A model generated the notes under the pieces. That model was given only the letters and a program-made list of their open reading frames with translations, did no database searches and was not told the origin of the DNA. Position numbers and translations under genes: made by a program. 64,000 bases of DNA from Flavobacteriales bacterium (GTDB lineage: Bacteria; Bacteroidota; Bacteroidia; Flavobacteriales_D; Sanyastnellaceae): contig JAGYJM010000002.1 in the NCBI GenBank assembly GCA_018402085.1, positions 682,001-746,000 of the forward strand. Reading direction: 5' to 3'. Within the stretch, counting starts at the first letter, position 1; each line of letters begins with the position of its first letter. This document shows positions 1-8,758 of this stretch, piece by piece.

Positions 1-391
1 CAAAGAAGACGATGCGCGCATCAGGCTTGGCGACGCGAAGAATTTCTTTCTTCACCTTACCGAAATCTGCCTCACCGTAAAAGTGGTGCAGAGCGTCTCG
101 CAGAACGATGGTGTCAAACTGATTGTCTTTAAAAGGAAGCGCCTCTGCATTGGCTTCGCGGAAGGTACACTGCGGGTAGCGCTCCTGTGCCTTTGCTACG
201 GTTTCGCCGTGGTAGTCAATGCCAATGCTATTGAACCCCTTTTCAGTCAGGATAGCCGTTGTCGTGCCATGTCCGCAACCCATGTCCAGGATGTCTTTCC
301 CTTTGCACTGGTCGGCAATGTGATTGATGTGCTTACGATCCACGCGGCCCCAGAACATATCAAGGCGCTTCTCAGGATTTTTGATTTCCAT
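1..391 (-). CDS. Class I SAM-dependent methyltransferase (partial, C-terminus beyond window)
   Basis: Not in the ORF track because it runs off the left edge. Reading the complement from the ATG at 391 gives MEIKNPEKRLDMFWGRVD..., about 130 residues without a stop. Motif I of class I methyltransferases is visible (DILDMGCGHGTT), followed by an acidic residue at the end of strand 2 (IGIDYHG) and a post-motif (DTIVLRDALHHF) typical of Methyltransf_11 proteins. It would transfer a methyl group from S-adenosylmethionine in the cytoplasm; the substrate cannot be told. It is divergent from the glycosyltransferase at 639, with about 250 bp between them. Family assignment is firm, specific function unknown. 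The 116-aa plus-strand ORF at 83..433 is its antisense shadow. Confidence 0.85.
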   Translation of the reverse strand, partial: MEIKNPEKRLDMFWGRVDRKHINHIADQCKGKDILDMGCGHGTTTAILTEKGFNSIGIDYHGETVAKAQERYPQCTFREANAEALPFKDNQFDTIVLRDALHHFYGEADFGKVKKEILRVAKPDARIVFF

Positions 392-638
392 AAAACAGTA
401 AATAGCGTGCAGTCAATGCGGCTTTTGACGTGACCAAGATAGCTTTTTCAAAGTATGTGTCGATGGTGCAGGCTCTCAGCATAGAGCGGTTTCCGTTTTG
501 CGCATAAGAAAGAAACCCGAAATTAGAGGTTCGATGAAGCATTCTCGAAACATCGTTATGACGTTCTGCTAATTTTTAATTTTCAAGATTTAGCTTTCAA
601 TTTGCGGTCTTACAGGCAGCGCCTAACGTCTTATCCCT

Positions 639-1658
639 ATGACCGTAACCATTGTAATACCCTGTTTGAACGAAGAGCACTACATCGAGCGCTGCCTGGC
701 ATCGATTCGTTCACAGGATTTCCCGTCAGAACGGCTGGGTGTCTTCGTGGTAGATGGTATGAGTACCGACGGTACGCGTGATCGCATCCGGCCATTTCTG
801 GCCGAAAAAGAAGACGGATGCACGATTCACCTCATTGATAATCCGGATCGCTTTACCCCTCGCGCGCTGAACCTTGGTATTCAGGCGTCAGACAGTGATG
901 TGGTCATTATTCTCGGTGCGCATGCCGAGCTTAAAGAAGATTTCGTGCGCCGTAACCTGGAGGTACTGAATGAACAGCCCGAAGCGGGGTGCGTGGGCGG
1001 TGTGATTGAAAATGTGAATGAAAACACGACTGCCGAAGTGATTGCGCGCGCCATGAAGTCGCCATTTGGTGTGGGGAACGCGCGCTTCCGAACGGGTGGT
1101 AAAGCCGGCTTTGTCGATACAGTCGCCTTTGGGGCCTACCGGCGAGAGGTGTTTGAAACTGCTGGATTGTTCGACGAAGACCTCGTGCGCAACCAGGATG
1201 ATGAATTCAACTACCGCATACAGCAGCGCGGATTCAAGGTCTATTTTGACCCATCCATTCGCTCAAAATACTATGTGCGTGGCAGCTTCGGGAAGCTTTT
1301 CAGGCAATACCGGCAGTACGGTTACTGGAAGGTGTATGTGAACAAGAAGCACAACGCCGTAACAAGCATCCGCCAGATGATTCCGTTTTTATTTGTTGCC
1401 TATCTCGCTTTGAGCCTGCTGATATGGCTGCTTCGGGCTGACTGGGGCGGTTTCTTTTTGGGCGGACTCTTTCTCTGGTTTTTCGGTGCACTCACCGCGG
1501 CTTTCTTGCTGCGTACTCCTTCGCCAATGATTACGCCACTTATTCGCGCTTTCTTTACCTTACATTTGAGTTACGGACTGGGCTACGCGCATGGCATCTG
1601 GCATTTCTTAATCCTTCGCCGCGCACCCTCCAGCTCCGGTAAGCGAAGCACACGTTAA
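639..1658 (+). CDS. GT2 family glycosyltransferase with C-terminal membrane segments
   Basis: The N-terminal 230 residues form a GT-A family 2 domain: TIVIPCLNEEHYIERCL at the start, VDGMSTDGT for nucleotide-sugar binding, a modified DxD region (IILGAHAEL), then NQDDEFNYRIQQRGF, the usual acceptor-side ED-like motif. The last 100 residues hold about three hydrophobic segments (from FLFVAYLALSLLIWLL on), as in membrane-anchored ExoA-like sugar transferases of exopolysaccharide pathways. Its stop overlaps the ATG of the next gene by one base (TAATG), so the two are co-translated. The neighbour is an O-antigen ligase-like protein, which suggests a role in surface polysaccharide assembly on the cytoplasmic face of the inner membrane. 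The sugar is unknown. Confidence 0.88.
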   Translation: MTVTIVIPCLNEEHYIERCLASIRSQDFPSERLGVFVVDGMSTDGTRDRIRPFLAEKEDGCTIHLIDNPDRFTPRALNLGIQASDSDVVIILGAHAELKEDFVRRNLEVLNEQPEAGCVGGVIENVNENTTAEVIARAMKSPFGVGNARFRTGGKAGFVDTVAFGAYRREVFETAGLFDEDLVRNQDDEFNYRIQQRGFKVYFDPSIRSKYYVRGSFGKLFRQYRQYGYWKVYVNKKHNAVTSIRQMIPFLFVAYLALSLLIWLLRADWGGFFLGGLFLWFFGALTAAFLLRTPSPMITPLIRAFFTLHLSYGLGYAHGIWHFLILRRAPSSSGKRSTR

Positions 1659-2887
1659 TGCCTTCATCCCGCACGATGCAGCGCCTCACAGAGGTGCACC
1701 ATTACCTCACCATTGCACTCGCTGTGCTGTTTCCCTTGAGCAAGCGTCTTGTGCCTCCGTTGATCATTTTGTGGGTGTTGCTTTCGTTTTTTCTTTTTTC
1801 GCGCAGAAATGCGCGGATGGCTTGGTCGACCTTGTTAATCATGGCTTCGTATTACGTCTGCAATGTGCTTTGGCTCTTTCCGAGTGAAGATCGGGATGCG
1901 GCGCTTTTCTCGCTTGAAGTGAAGGCTTCGTTGCTCGTTTTTCCGATGGTCTGGATGTTCCTGCCTCCGTTGAGCTTGAGGAAACGCCTCGATATTCTGC
2001 TCGCACTGGTCTGGGGCTGCCTCGCTTTTGTGGCGGCCAGCCTGATTCATGCCGTTGTGAGGTATTCAGCGACGGGTGATCCGCATGTCTTTTATTATGA
2101 TGACCTCGCCTGGATTTTTCACCCGACCTACCTCGCCACTTACGAAGCATTCGCGCTGGTGGTGCTGGGCAGGATGTACATCAAGAAGATTTTCGCTCTG
2201 GGACGTCCGTGGTTGCACCACCTGAGCGCGGTGTTGCTGATTGTGCATATCGGACTATTGTCATCGAAAGCAGGTTACCTCTGCGCATTGCTCGCGCTTT
2301 TGCTGGTTTCGATTCAGCAGCTGCAAAAGAAGCGCACCTTCGAGGCGGTGGGTTATATGGTCTTGGGTACGGGATTGTTGTTTGCGACCATTGCGGTTTC
2401 TCCTGCGGCATTGAGTCGGGTTCAGGAGACGACTTCTGCCGGAGAAGAGCTCGAGAATGTGCTTGGAGACGAAGAAGACACGCATGTGGTGGCCACCAGC
2501 AGCAGCGGTGCACGTCTGGTAGCCTGGCGCAGTTCATGGGAAGTGTTGGTGAAGAATCCGTTTGGAGTGGGTACGGGCGATGTGGTGCCTGAGCTGATGA
2601 AGATTTACCAGCGGGATCACGAAGAATACGCATTTCGGAAGAAGATGAATCCGCACAACCAGTTTCTTCAAGCAGGCGTAGCCTTTGGCTGGGTGGGTGT
2701 GCTGGTCTTGGTGGCGATTTTTTTAATGGGACTTCATCTTGCGCTGAAGCGCAAGGATTTTTTATTCCTCGCCTTTTTGTTGTTGCTCGGCATGAATATG
2801 CTGTTTGAATCTTTTCTCGAGGTACAATCGGGCGTGGTCTTTTTTGCCTTTTTCTACGGGTTTTTTGTGCGGTCGCCGTTGAGGTAA
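1658..2887 (+). CDS. O-antigen ligase / polymerase-like polytopic membrane protein
   Basis: 409 residues with about ten hydrophobic segments and one long, charged periplasmic-type loop between roughly residues 250 and 330 (ETTSAGEELENVLGDEEDTH...). That loop is followed by RLVAWRSSWEVLVKNPFGVGTGD and by NPHNQFLQAGVAFGWVG, the two stretches that characterise the Wzy_C (O-antigen ligase/polymerase) family, where conserved Arg and His residues take part in glycan transfer from undecaprenyl carriers. Translationally coupled to the GT2 gene upstream. I infer that the pair works in lipopolysaccharide or capsule assembly; whether this one ligates or polymerises cannot be decided from sequence alone. 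Confidence 0.85.
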   Translation: MPSSRTMQRLTEVHHYLTIALAVLFPLSKRLVPPLIILWVLLSFFLFSRRNARMAWSTLLIMASYYVCNVLWLFPSEDRDAALFSLEVKASLLVFPMVWMFLPPLSLRKRLDILLALVWGCLAFVAASLIHAVVRYSATGDPHVFYYDDLAWIFHPTYLATYEAFALVVLGRMYIKKIFALGRPWLHHLSAVLLIVHIGLLSSKAGYLCALLALLLVSIQQLQKKRTFEAVGYMVLGTGLLFATIAVSPAALSRVQETTSAGEELENVLGDEEDTHVVATSSSGARLVAWRSSWEVLVKNPFGVGTGDVVPELMKIYQRDHEEYAFRKKMNPHNQFLQAGVAFGWVGVLVLVAIFLMGLHLALKRKDFLFLAFLLLLGMNMLFESFLEVQSGVVFFAFFYGFFVRSPLR

Positions 2888-2927
2888 TTGTGAGGCTCTT
2901 TTTTTAATTTTCCCGATCTTCGTAGGC

Positions 2928-3584
2928 ATGCATACGAATGACGTGGGAGATATGAACGCGTATACCAAAGTGACAGCACTGATTGACTTCAACCATCCGG
3001 CGGTGAACGAGTTTCGCAGTTCACTCGAGCTGGAAGGGAAGACAGATACCGAAAAGGCACTATCCATCTACTATGCTGTACGCGACCGCATTCGCTACAA
3101 CCCATTCGATATTCGTTTCGAAGCTGAAGCACTCATGGCCGATAAGGTCTTGCAGAAGGGACACGGACATTGCGTTGATAAGGCACTCTTGTTCGTGACA
3201 CTCTGCAGGGCAGAGGGTATTCCTGCGCGTATTGGTTTAGCGAGGGTTCAGAACCACATGGGTACTGCGAAGCTCGAAGAAAAACTCGGTACCAATGTGC
3301 TCGCTCCGCACGGGTATGCAGAGGTATTTTTAAACGACAAATGGATCAAATGCACCCCCGCCTTCAACAAAGAACTCTGTGAGCGCCTCGGTGTTGAACC
3401 GCTTGATTTTGATGGTGAACATGACAGCATCTTTCAGGCTTATGACCGCGCAGGTGGAACCTTTATGCAGTACCTCGAAGACTACGGTACCTTTGCAGAT
3501 CTGCCCGTAGATTTCATCAGAGAGGTGATGGAAAAGACCTATCCGAATCTTTTTGACGACAAGGGACAGTTCTTGCTGGCTTGA
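2928..3584 (+). CDS. Transglutaminase-like domain protein
   Basis: 218 residues, no signal peptide, probably cytoplasmic. The papain-fold transglutaminase core is seen in order: GHGHCVDKALLFVTLCRAEG with the nucleophilic Cys, PARIGLARV, then APHGYAEVFLNDKWIKCTPAFN with the catalytic His. The third triad position, usually Asp in VDP, reads CTPAF here, as in a known sub-branch of transglutaminase-like proteins with a KxTPAFN motif. Substrate unknown; members act as peptidases or amidases as often as cross-linkers. An internal ATG at 2952 (MNAYTKVTALIDF) preceded by GGGAG is an equally good start. Convergent with pyrG, 56 bp between stop codons and no clear terminator. Confidence 0.8.
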   Translation: MHTNDVGDMNAYTKVTALIDFNHPAVNEFRSSLELEGKTDTEKALSIYYAVRDRIRYNPFDIRFEAEALMADKVLQKGHGHCVDKALLFVTLCRAEGIPARIGLARVQNHMGTAKLEEKLGTNVLAPHGYAEVFLNDKWIKCTPAFNKELCERLGVEPLDFDGEHDSIFQAYDRAGGTFMQYLEDYGTFADLPVDFIREVMEKTYPNLFDDKGQFLLA

Positions 3585-3640
3585 CTTAGCGCTCTTTCTT
3601 ACGATCACAGACATTCCCCTGAAGAAGTCTCTTGACCTTG

Positions 3641-5278
3641 TTACTCCGCCACTGCAGCGCGGTCTTTGCTCTTGGCGTATTTGCGGGCTGCTTTCACGAA
3701 GCTCTGAAACAATGGGTGTGGCTTTGCTACCGTACTCTTGTATTCCGGGTGGAACTGCGCCCCAACGAAGTGTGGGTGTCCGTCAAGCTCAACGATTTCA
3801 ACCAGCTGGCTGTCAGGATTGACACCAGTAGCTTTCATACCGGCCTTTTCAAATGCTGCGAGGTAATCGTTGTTGAACTCAAAACGGTGGCGGTGGCGTT
3901 CTTCGATGTGTTTTTCGCCATAAGCCTTGTAGGAGATGCTTCCTTCAGAGAGTTCGCACGGGTAAGCGCCCAGTCGCATAGTGCCTCCAAGCGTGGTGAT
4001 GCTCTTCTGTTCGGCCATGAGGCTGATCACAGGGTGCGGAGTGTACTCTTTAATCTCGGTTGAGTGTGCCTTTTCGTAGCCAAGCACATTGCGTGCAAAC
4101 TCAATCACGGCGCACTGCATACCGAGGCAGATCCCGAAGAAGGGTACCTTCTCTTCGCGCGCATAGCGGATCGCGGTGAGCTTGCCGTCAATACCCCGGG
4201 AACCGAAGCCCGGCGCCACGAGAATACCGTCTACATCGCCCAGTTCTTCTTCGAGGTTGCGCTCTGTTAAAGTCTCGCTGTGCACCCATTTGATGTCAAC
4301 CTTCACCTCATTGGCCGCGCCGGCGTGGTCGAAGGCCTCGGCAATCGATTTGTAGGCATCTTTGAGTTCAACATACTTGCCGACAAGCGCGATCTTGACC
4401 TGATGCTTCGGGTTCTTGTAACGATCGAGAAACTGCATCCACTTTTTTAGGTCAGGCTTGCGGCGATTCTTAAGGTTAAGCTTCTCGAGTACCACTTCAT
4501 CGAACTTTTCTTCGAGCATAAGCAGCGGCACATCATAGATGGTCTCGGCATCAATGCTTTGGATGACCGCGTTGAGCTTAACGTTGCAGAACCGTGCAAC
4601 CTTGCTTCGCACTGATGGGGTAAGCTCATGCTCGGTACGACAAACCAGAACGTCTGGCTGCACGCCAAACTCCAGGAGCTGCTTCACACTGTGCTGTGTA
4701 GGTTTTGTCTTTAGCTCGCCGGCGGCAGAGAGGTAAGGAATCAGGGTGAGGTGTACGACCAGTACATCGTTGGGCTTCTCCCATTTCATCTGTCGTACCG
4801 CTTCAATGTAGGGCAGTGACTCAATGTCGCCCACCGTTCCGCCTATTTCAGTAATCACGAAGTCGAATTCGCTCTTCGAACCGAGGATCTGCACACAGCG
4901 CTTGATTTCGTCGGTAATATGGGGTACAATCTGCACCGTCTTTCCGAGGTACTCTCCTTTGCGTTCTTTGTTGATGACCGACTGGTAGATGCGGCCCGTT
5001 GTGACATTATTGGCCTGAGAGGTTGATACATTCAGAAAACGCTCGTAATGACCGAGGTCAAGATCGGTTTCCGCACCGTCATCGGTCACATAGCATTCAC
5101 CGTGTTCGTAAGGGTTTAACGTGCCGGGATCTACGTTGATGTAAGGGTCAAGCTTCTGGATAGTTACACGGTAACCGCGTGCTTGCAGTAGTTTAGCCAG
5201 TGAGGCTGAAATGATGCCCTTACCCAGGCTGGAGGTTACGCCTCCGGTGACGAAGACGTACTTGGTTGATTGGTTCAT
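3641..5278 (-). CDS. pyrG: CTP synthase
   Basis: 545 residues, the normal length. ATP-dependent amination of UTP to CTP with glutamine as nitrogen donor, the last step of pyrimidine nucleotide synthesis. The synthetase domain starts with [16 protein letters not shown] (P-loop) and [16 protein letters not shown], and has [16 protein letters not shown] for Mg/UTP binding. The C-terminal class I glutamine amidotransferase domain has the nucleophile elbow [11 protein letters not shown] and the His/Glu of QFHPEYKS. Start at 5278 is supported by family alignment ([13 protein letters not shown]). The leader upstream carries a TAATTTTG -7 box and a 7-bp hairpin one base from the ATG, listed separately. 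Confidence 0.98.
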   Translation of the reverse strand: MNQSTKYVFVTGGVTSSLGKGIISASLAKLLQARGYRVTIQKLDPYINVDPGTLNPYEHGECYVTDDGAETDLDLGHYERFLNVSTSQANNVTTGRIYQSVINKERKGEYLGKTVQIVPHITDEIKRCVQILGSKSEFDFVITEIGGTVGDIESLPYIEAVRQMKWEKPNDVLVVHLTLIPYLSAAGELKTKPTQHSVKQLLEFGVQPDVLVCRTEHELTPSVRSKVARFCNVKLNAVIQSIDAETIYDVPLLMLEEKFDEVVLEKLNLKNRRKPDLKKWMQFLDRYKNPKHQVKIALVGKYVELKDAYKSIAEAFDHAGAANEVKVDIKWVHSETLTERNLEEELGDVDGILVAPGFGSRGIDGKLTAIRYAREEKVPFFGICLGMQCAVIEFARNVLGYEKAHSTEIKEYTPHPVISLMAEQKSITTLGGTMRLGAYPCELSEGSISYKAYGEKHIEERHRHRFEFNNDYLAAFEKAGMKATGVNPDSQLVEIVELDGHPHFVGAQFHPEYKSTVAKPHPLFQSFVKAARKYAKSKDRAAVAE

Positions 5279-5279
5279 T

Positions 5280-5302
5280 GTCCCGTTGTGTGCATACGGG
5301 AC
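5280..5302 (-). promoter_or_regulatory. Leader hairpin immediately upstream of pyrG
   Basis: Perfect inverted repeat with arms GTCCCGT (5280-5286) and ACGGGAC (5296-5302) and a 9-nt loop. On the pyrG mRNA the hairpin ends one base before the AUG at 5278 and begins within a few bases of the transcription start expected from the -7 box at 5304-5311. It would cover the ribosome entry region. A regulatory role is inference. Confidence 0.5.
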
Positions 5303-5303
5303 T

Positions 5304-5311
5304 CAAAATTA
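5304..5311 (-). promoter_or_regulatory. Bacteroidota -7 box for pyrG (TAATTTTG)
   Basis: Minus-strand TAATTTTG matches the TAnnTTTG -7 consensus of the Bacteroidota housekeeping sigma factor and lies 26 bases upstream of the pyrG ATG. The -33 TTG element is not clear (TTC at a reasonable distance). Confidence 0.5.
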
Positions 5312-5552
5312 CAGTTTTCGAATGGAGCAGGAAGGGTTCGTGGATAAATTGTTGAGATCGGGTGGTCGCAGGCATAAAGTTGAGCTGCCTGTCTGGTGCT
5401 GTTACCGAAGTGACGTGGGTTCACTGATGGTACATGGTTGGTGGCTGGCGTCAGCGCAAAAGCGCTGGATGAATCTTTCTTCGTCCAAATACCGACATGT
5501 ATCCTGCCTTGTTCGGGAAAACGAGCCCTCAACGGAGACCAGACGAGTCCGT

Positions 5553-6653
5553 TTATTCGTCAAGACTCTGGGTGAGCGACCGCACCACTTTAAATCCCGA
5601 GAGGAATTCGCGAGCAATGATGCGAATCAGTGTATAAGCCGGAATCGCCAGTATCATACCACCCACACCTGCCAGCGTGCCCGCCATGGTTATCACAAGA
5701 AAAATCTCCAATGGATGTGCCTTCACGCTATTGCCGAAGATATACGGTTGTACCAGAAAGTTATCAATCAATTGAGCGGTGATGAAGGTGCCGGCAATTT
5801 TATAGATCAGCGGCATAATTTCAGTGCTGAAATCAAGGTCGATATTGGCCGTAATTGTGATCAGCAAAGCAATGGCTGCGCCTATGTACGGACCGAGGTA
5901 AGGAATTAGGTTGATGAACCCTGCCAGAAATCCGATCAGAAAGGCATTCTCAATTCCGAAAATGCTGAGTCCGGCCGTGATCAGAATGGTCATGATCGAC
6001 ACCTGAATCAAGAGCCCGCCGAAGTATCGACTGAGCAGCTTTCTTGTGCGGTTGACCACGTTCTCCATTTGCTGCATCTGTTGATCAGGAGTGGCTTTCA
6101 GAATGGCCCTCGGCAGCATCTCGCGGTCTCGCAAGAAGAAGAAAGCAATGAAGAGTACAGAAAACAACGTGATCAGCACATTACCGATCAGTCCGAATAC
6201 ATTGTTGAACACCCCGCGGATGTCGCTGAAACTCACCACTTCCTTGACTTGCTGCACAATATACTCTTCATTGCTTCGCTCGTCACCACTGAGGTTATAG
6301 GGCTCAAGCGAGGAGAGTATATTTGAGAACTCTCTCTGCAGGTTCACCGTCACTTGATCTACATTGATTTTTGAAAGCGACTTTGCTTCCGATGCCACTA
6401 AGGGGGCAAACAAGGCAAAAAACAGGTAAATCAATACCAGAAACGCTAACAGGGTTACCACTGATGCCACACTTGAAGGCACGTGCCACGTACCAATCTT
6501 GATACTTTGCAAGAAATTCACAAGCGGGCCTCCAATAAATGAAACCACCGCCGCAATCAACACCCAGGCGACCACATTCTGAAAGTACCAGACCGCAAGA
6601 CACAGCAGGGCGAGTCCGACCATCCCAAGTACAATCCGCGCTCGGCGACTCAC
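5553..6653 (-). CDS. AI-2E family transporter
   Basis: 366 residues with seven to eight hydrophobic segments and the large soluble loop after segment three that defines the AI-2E_transport/PerM family. The motif region GLLIQVSIMTILITAGLSIFGIENAFLIGFLAGFINLIPYLGPYIG matches the conserved core of the family, including the NLIPYLGPYIG signature. Members export autoinducer-2 or act as sodium/proton antiporters; substrate here is not determinable. Its ATG overlaps the stop of the SixA-like gene upstream by 4 bp (6650-6653), so the two are translationally coupled, though no functional link is obvious. Confidence 0.9.
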   Translation of the reverse strand: MSRRARIVLGMVGLALLCLAVWYFQNVVAWVLIAAVVSFIGGPLVNFLQSIKIGTWHVPSSVASVVTLLAFLVLIYLFFALFAPLVASEAKSLSKINVDQVTVNLQREFSNILSSLEPYNLSGDERSNEEYIVQQVKEVVSFSDIRGVFNNVFGLIGNVLITLFSVLFIAFFFLRDREMLPRAILKATPDQQMQQMENVVNRTRKLLSRYFGGLLIQVSIMTILITAGLSIFGIENAFLIGFLAGFINLIPYLGPYIGAAIALLITITANIDLDFSTEIMPLIYKIAGTFITAQLIDNFLVQPYIFGNSVKAHPLEIFLVITMAGTLAGVGGMILAIPAYTLIRIIAREFLSGFKVVRSLTQSLDE

Positions 6654-7153
6654 AGTAATTCTTTATGTTGTTTCGGGAAGTCGTGAAATACGATGCTTCC
6701 GCAACCGTTTCCGCAATGCTCCCAGGTCTCGAGCTCCATCTCAATGGTCACCACACCGTTGGTTGGCATATGCACTATTTCACCTGTGAGGTATTCGGTT
6801 AAGTAGCTGAACCCCGGGTTGTGACCAAACATCAATACACGAACGCAATCATTGTCGATGGCATTGATCACATCCATCAGATGTGAAACCGAAGCTTCAT
6901 AGATGCGCTCGTCTACGCGAATTTCGTTCTCTGGTTGACCAAAGACCTTCGCATATTCAAGTGCTGTATGATAAGCCCGTCTGGCAGGCGATGAAATGAT
7001 GCAGTCAGGCGCGGGGTGCTCCTCTTTCATTAACCTGGCCATGAATGGAGCATCGCGCACGCCCCGCTCATTGAGCGGACGTTCAATGTCAGGGAGACTG
7101 TCTTGTTGCCACGATGATTTTGCGTGGCGGATGAGGGTGAGTGATCGTTTCAT
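6650..7153 (-). CDS. SixA-like histidine phosphatase
   Basis: 167 residues of the histidine phosphatase (phosphoglycerate mutase-like) superfamily, short SixA type. The catalytic RHG box appears as LTLIRHAKSSW with the phospho-accepting His near residue 10; ERPLNERG and CIISSPARRAYHTA supply the phosphate-pocket Arg residues, and MLMFGHNPGFSYL-type sequence (VLMFGHNPGF) gives the second catalytic His. SixA proteins remove phosphate from phosphohistidine in phosphorelay or PTS proteins; the substrate here is not known. First gene of a two-gene unit with the AI-2E transporter; divergent from the DtxR regulator across 121 bp. Confidence 0.9.
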   Translation of the reverse strand: MKRSLTLIRHAKSSWQQDSLPDIERPLNERGVRDAPFMARLMKEEHPAPDCIISSPARRAYHTALEYAKVFGQPENEIRVDERIYEASVSHLMDVINAIDNDCVRVLMFGHNPGFSYLTEYLTGEIVHMPTNGVVTIEMELETWEHCGNGCGSIVFHDFPKQHKELL

Positions 7154-7197
7154 TTCACCGAAAATAGCAATTCAATGCGTGATACAGACAAGAATTT

Positions 7198-7238
7198 CGC
7201 ATCCGCCCATTTTTGGGCGAATCTAAAAATGAGATGCG
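7198..7238. promoter_or_regulatory. Nested inverted repeats in the SixA/DtxR divergent region
   Basis: Inner perfect hairpin CGCCCA-TTTT-TGGGCG (7204-7219) lies inside an outer pair CGCATC (7198-7203) / GATGCG (7233-7238). The element sits just upstream of the -7 box at 7251, where a repressor would act. DtxR/MntR proteins bind palindromic operators and often control their own operon, so this is a candidate operator; the base sequence is not one I recognise as a known MntR box. Confidence 0.4.
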
Positions 7239-7250
7239 GTATGAAAAACT

Positions 7251-7258
7251 TATTTTTG
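7251..7258 (+). promoter_or_regulatory. -7 box TATTTTTG upstream of the DtxR-family gene
   Basis: TATTTTTG fits TAnnTTTG and lies 17 bases before the ATG at 7275, predicting a very short leader. No convincing -33 TTG at the expected spacing. Confidence 0.5.
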
Positions 7259-7274
7259 TAGGAAACCCTAAAAA

Positions 7275-7940
7275 ATGGCAAGCGAAACAGTTGAGAATTA
7301 CCTCAAGTGTATTTACACCCTGCAAAGCGACCAGGAAGATGGCGTGAGCACGAATGCCATCGCTGAGCGACTTGAAACACAGGCATCATCGGTGACAGAC
7401 ATGCTGAAGAAGTTGCGCAGCAAGAAGCTGGTAGAGTATAAGAAGTACAAAGGGGCTACATTGACAGAATCAGGGCGCCGCATAGCGGTTGATATTGTGC
7501 GGCGTCACCGCTTATGGGAGGTCTTTCTGGTTGAAAAACTTGATTACAAGTGGGATGAAGTGCATGAAATCGCCGAAGAACTCGAGCATGTGGGCCCGGA
7601 TGACTTCATTCAGCGACTTGACAACTTTCTCGGGGAGCCTGAATTTGATCCGCACGGCGATCCCATACCGGATTCGGAGGGTAACCTCAACGATACGCGA
7701 GATGCCGTGCCGGTGGCAAGTTTAGAGCCCGGGCAGCGCGGTAAGGTAGTAGGCGTGCGCGATTCTTCTGCTGATTTTCTCCAGTACCTTGATTCGGTGA
7801 AGCTCAACCTGGGGGCAGAGTTGCTGCTTAAAGAGCGCTTTTCATTTGACCAGTCGCTTTTGCTCGATGTAGATGATTCACCCCGCCAGATTTCGCAGCT
7901 CGTGGCGCGAAACCTCCTTGTGATTAAACAACACTCATGA
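7275..7940 (+). CDS. Metal-dependent DtxR/MntR family transcriptional regulator
   Basis: 221 residues. N-terminal winged helix (ASETVENYLKCIYTL, then NAIAERLETQASSVTDMLKKLRSKKLVEY), followed by the iron-dependent repressor dimerisation domain with metal-ligand candidates in RRHRLWEVFLVEKLDYKWDEVHEIAEELEHV, and a C-terminal FeoA/SH3-like domain (PVASLEPGQRGKVVGVRDSS). Such regulators bind Mn2+ or Fe2+ and repress or activate metal transporters. The stop overlaps the ATG of the ZIP transporter by 4 bp, so regulator and transporter are one operon. I infer control of divalent metal uptake or efflux; which metal is unknown. Confidence 0.92.
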   Translation: MASETVENYLKCIYTLQSDQEDGVSTNAIAERLETQASSVTDMLKKLRSKKLVEYKKYKGATLTESGRRIAVDIVRRHRLWEVFLVEKLDYKWDEVHEIAEELEHVGPDDFIQRLDNFLGEPEFDPHGDPIPDSEGNLNDTRDAVPVASLEPGQRGKVVGVRDSSADFLQYLDSVKLNLGAELLLKERFSFDQSLLLDVDDSPRQISQLVARNLLVIKQHS

Positions 7941-8758
7941 ACAGTCTGATCTCATTTTTTGAAGAAATTGACCCGATTACCGGGGCGTTGATTGCAACGG
8001 TCTTTACATGGTTGATGACTGCGGCCGGAGCTTCGCTGGTTTTTTTCTTTAAAGACCTTCAGCGCAAAGCGCTGGATGGGATGCTCGGCTTTACCGGAGG
8101 GGTAATGATCGCTGCAAGTTTCTGGTCGTTGCTTGCACCTGCCATTGAGATGAGTGAGGGAGAAGGCTTTCGGAAGGCCATTCCGGCAGCTATCGGCTTT
8201 CTTACCGGGGCGCTCTTTCTCTACTTTCTTGACAAATACCTGCCGCACCTGCACATCAATTTCAAGCGCGAAGAAGCTGAAGGAATTGAAACCAACTGGC
8301 ATAAAACCACCCTGTTGGTGTTGGCCATCACCCTGCACAACATCCCGGAGGGGCTCGCAGTAGGCGTCTTGTTTGGCGGTGCAGCAGCCGGACTCGAGGG
8401 AGCATCGATCGGTGCTGCGGTCGCCCTGGCGATCGGTATCGGTATTCAGAACTTTCCGGAGGGCATAGCCGTCAGCATGCCCTTGCGTCGGCAGGGGGTG
8501 TCACGGCGTAAATCAGCATGGTACGGGCAGTTGTCAGCCATTGTTGAGCCCATTGCCGGGGTGCTCGGGGCCTTGCTGGTGATCCAGATTGAGCCTATTC
8601 TCCCTTATGCGCTGGCCTTTGCCGCAGGCGCTATGATTTATGTAGTAGTAGAGGAGGTGATCCCGGAGACCCAGCGCGACAAATACACCGATATCGCCAC
8701 ACTCGGGCTCATTGCCGGCTTCATTGTGATGATGCTGCTCGATGTGGGGCTGGGCTAA
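7937..8758 (+). CDS. ZIP family divalent metal transporter
   Basis: 273 residues, about eight hydrophobic segments. The ZIP signature helices are clear: ITLHNIPEGLAVGVLFGG in segment four with the metal-binding H-N-x-P-E-G, and IGIQNFPEGIAVSMPL in segment five, where the usual HN is QN. A short charged loop (PHLHINFKREEAEGIETNWHK) precedes them. Belongs to the GufA/ZupT-like branch that moves Zn2+, Fe2+ or Mn2+ into the cytoplasm. Co-transcribed with, and probably regulated by, the DtxR-family protein. Its stop overlaps the end of the convergent XrtF-associated gene by 4 bp. Confidence 0.93.
   Translation: MNSLISFFEEIDPITGALIATVFTWLMTAAGASLVFFFKDLQRKALDGMLGFTGGVMIAASFWSLLAPAIEMSEGEGFRKAIPAAIGFLTGALFLYFLDKYLPHLHINFKREEAEGIETNWHKTTLLVLAITLHNIPEGLAVGVLFGGAAAGLEGASIGAAVALAIGIGIQNFPEGIAVSMPLRRQGVSRRKSAWYGQLSAIVEPIAGVLGALLVIQIEPILPYALAFAAGAMIYVVVEEVIPETQRDKYTDIATLGLIAGFIVMMLLDVGLG

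Noticed and set aside
83-433. 116-residue plus-strand ORF at the left edge
   Set aside because: It is antisense to the clear methyltransferase frame with motif DMGCGHGT.
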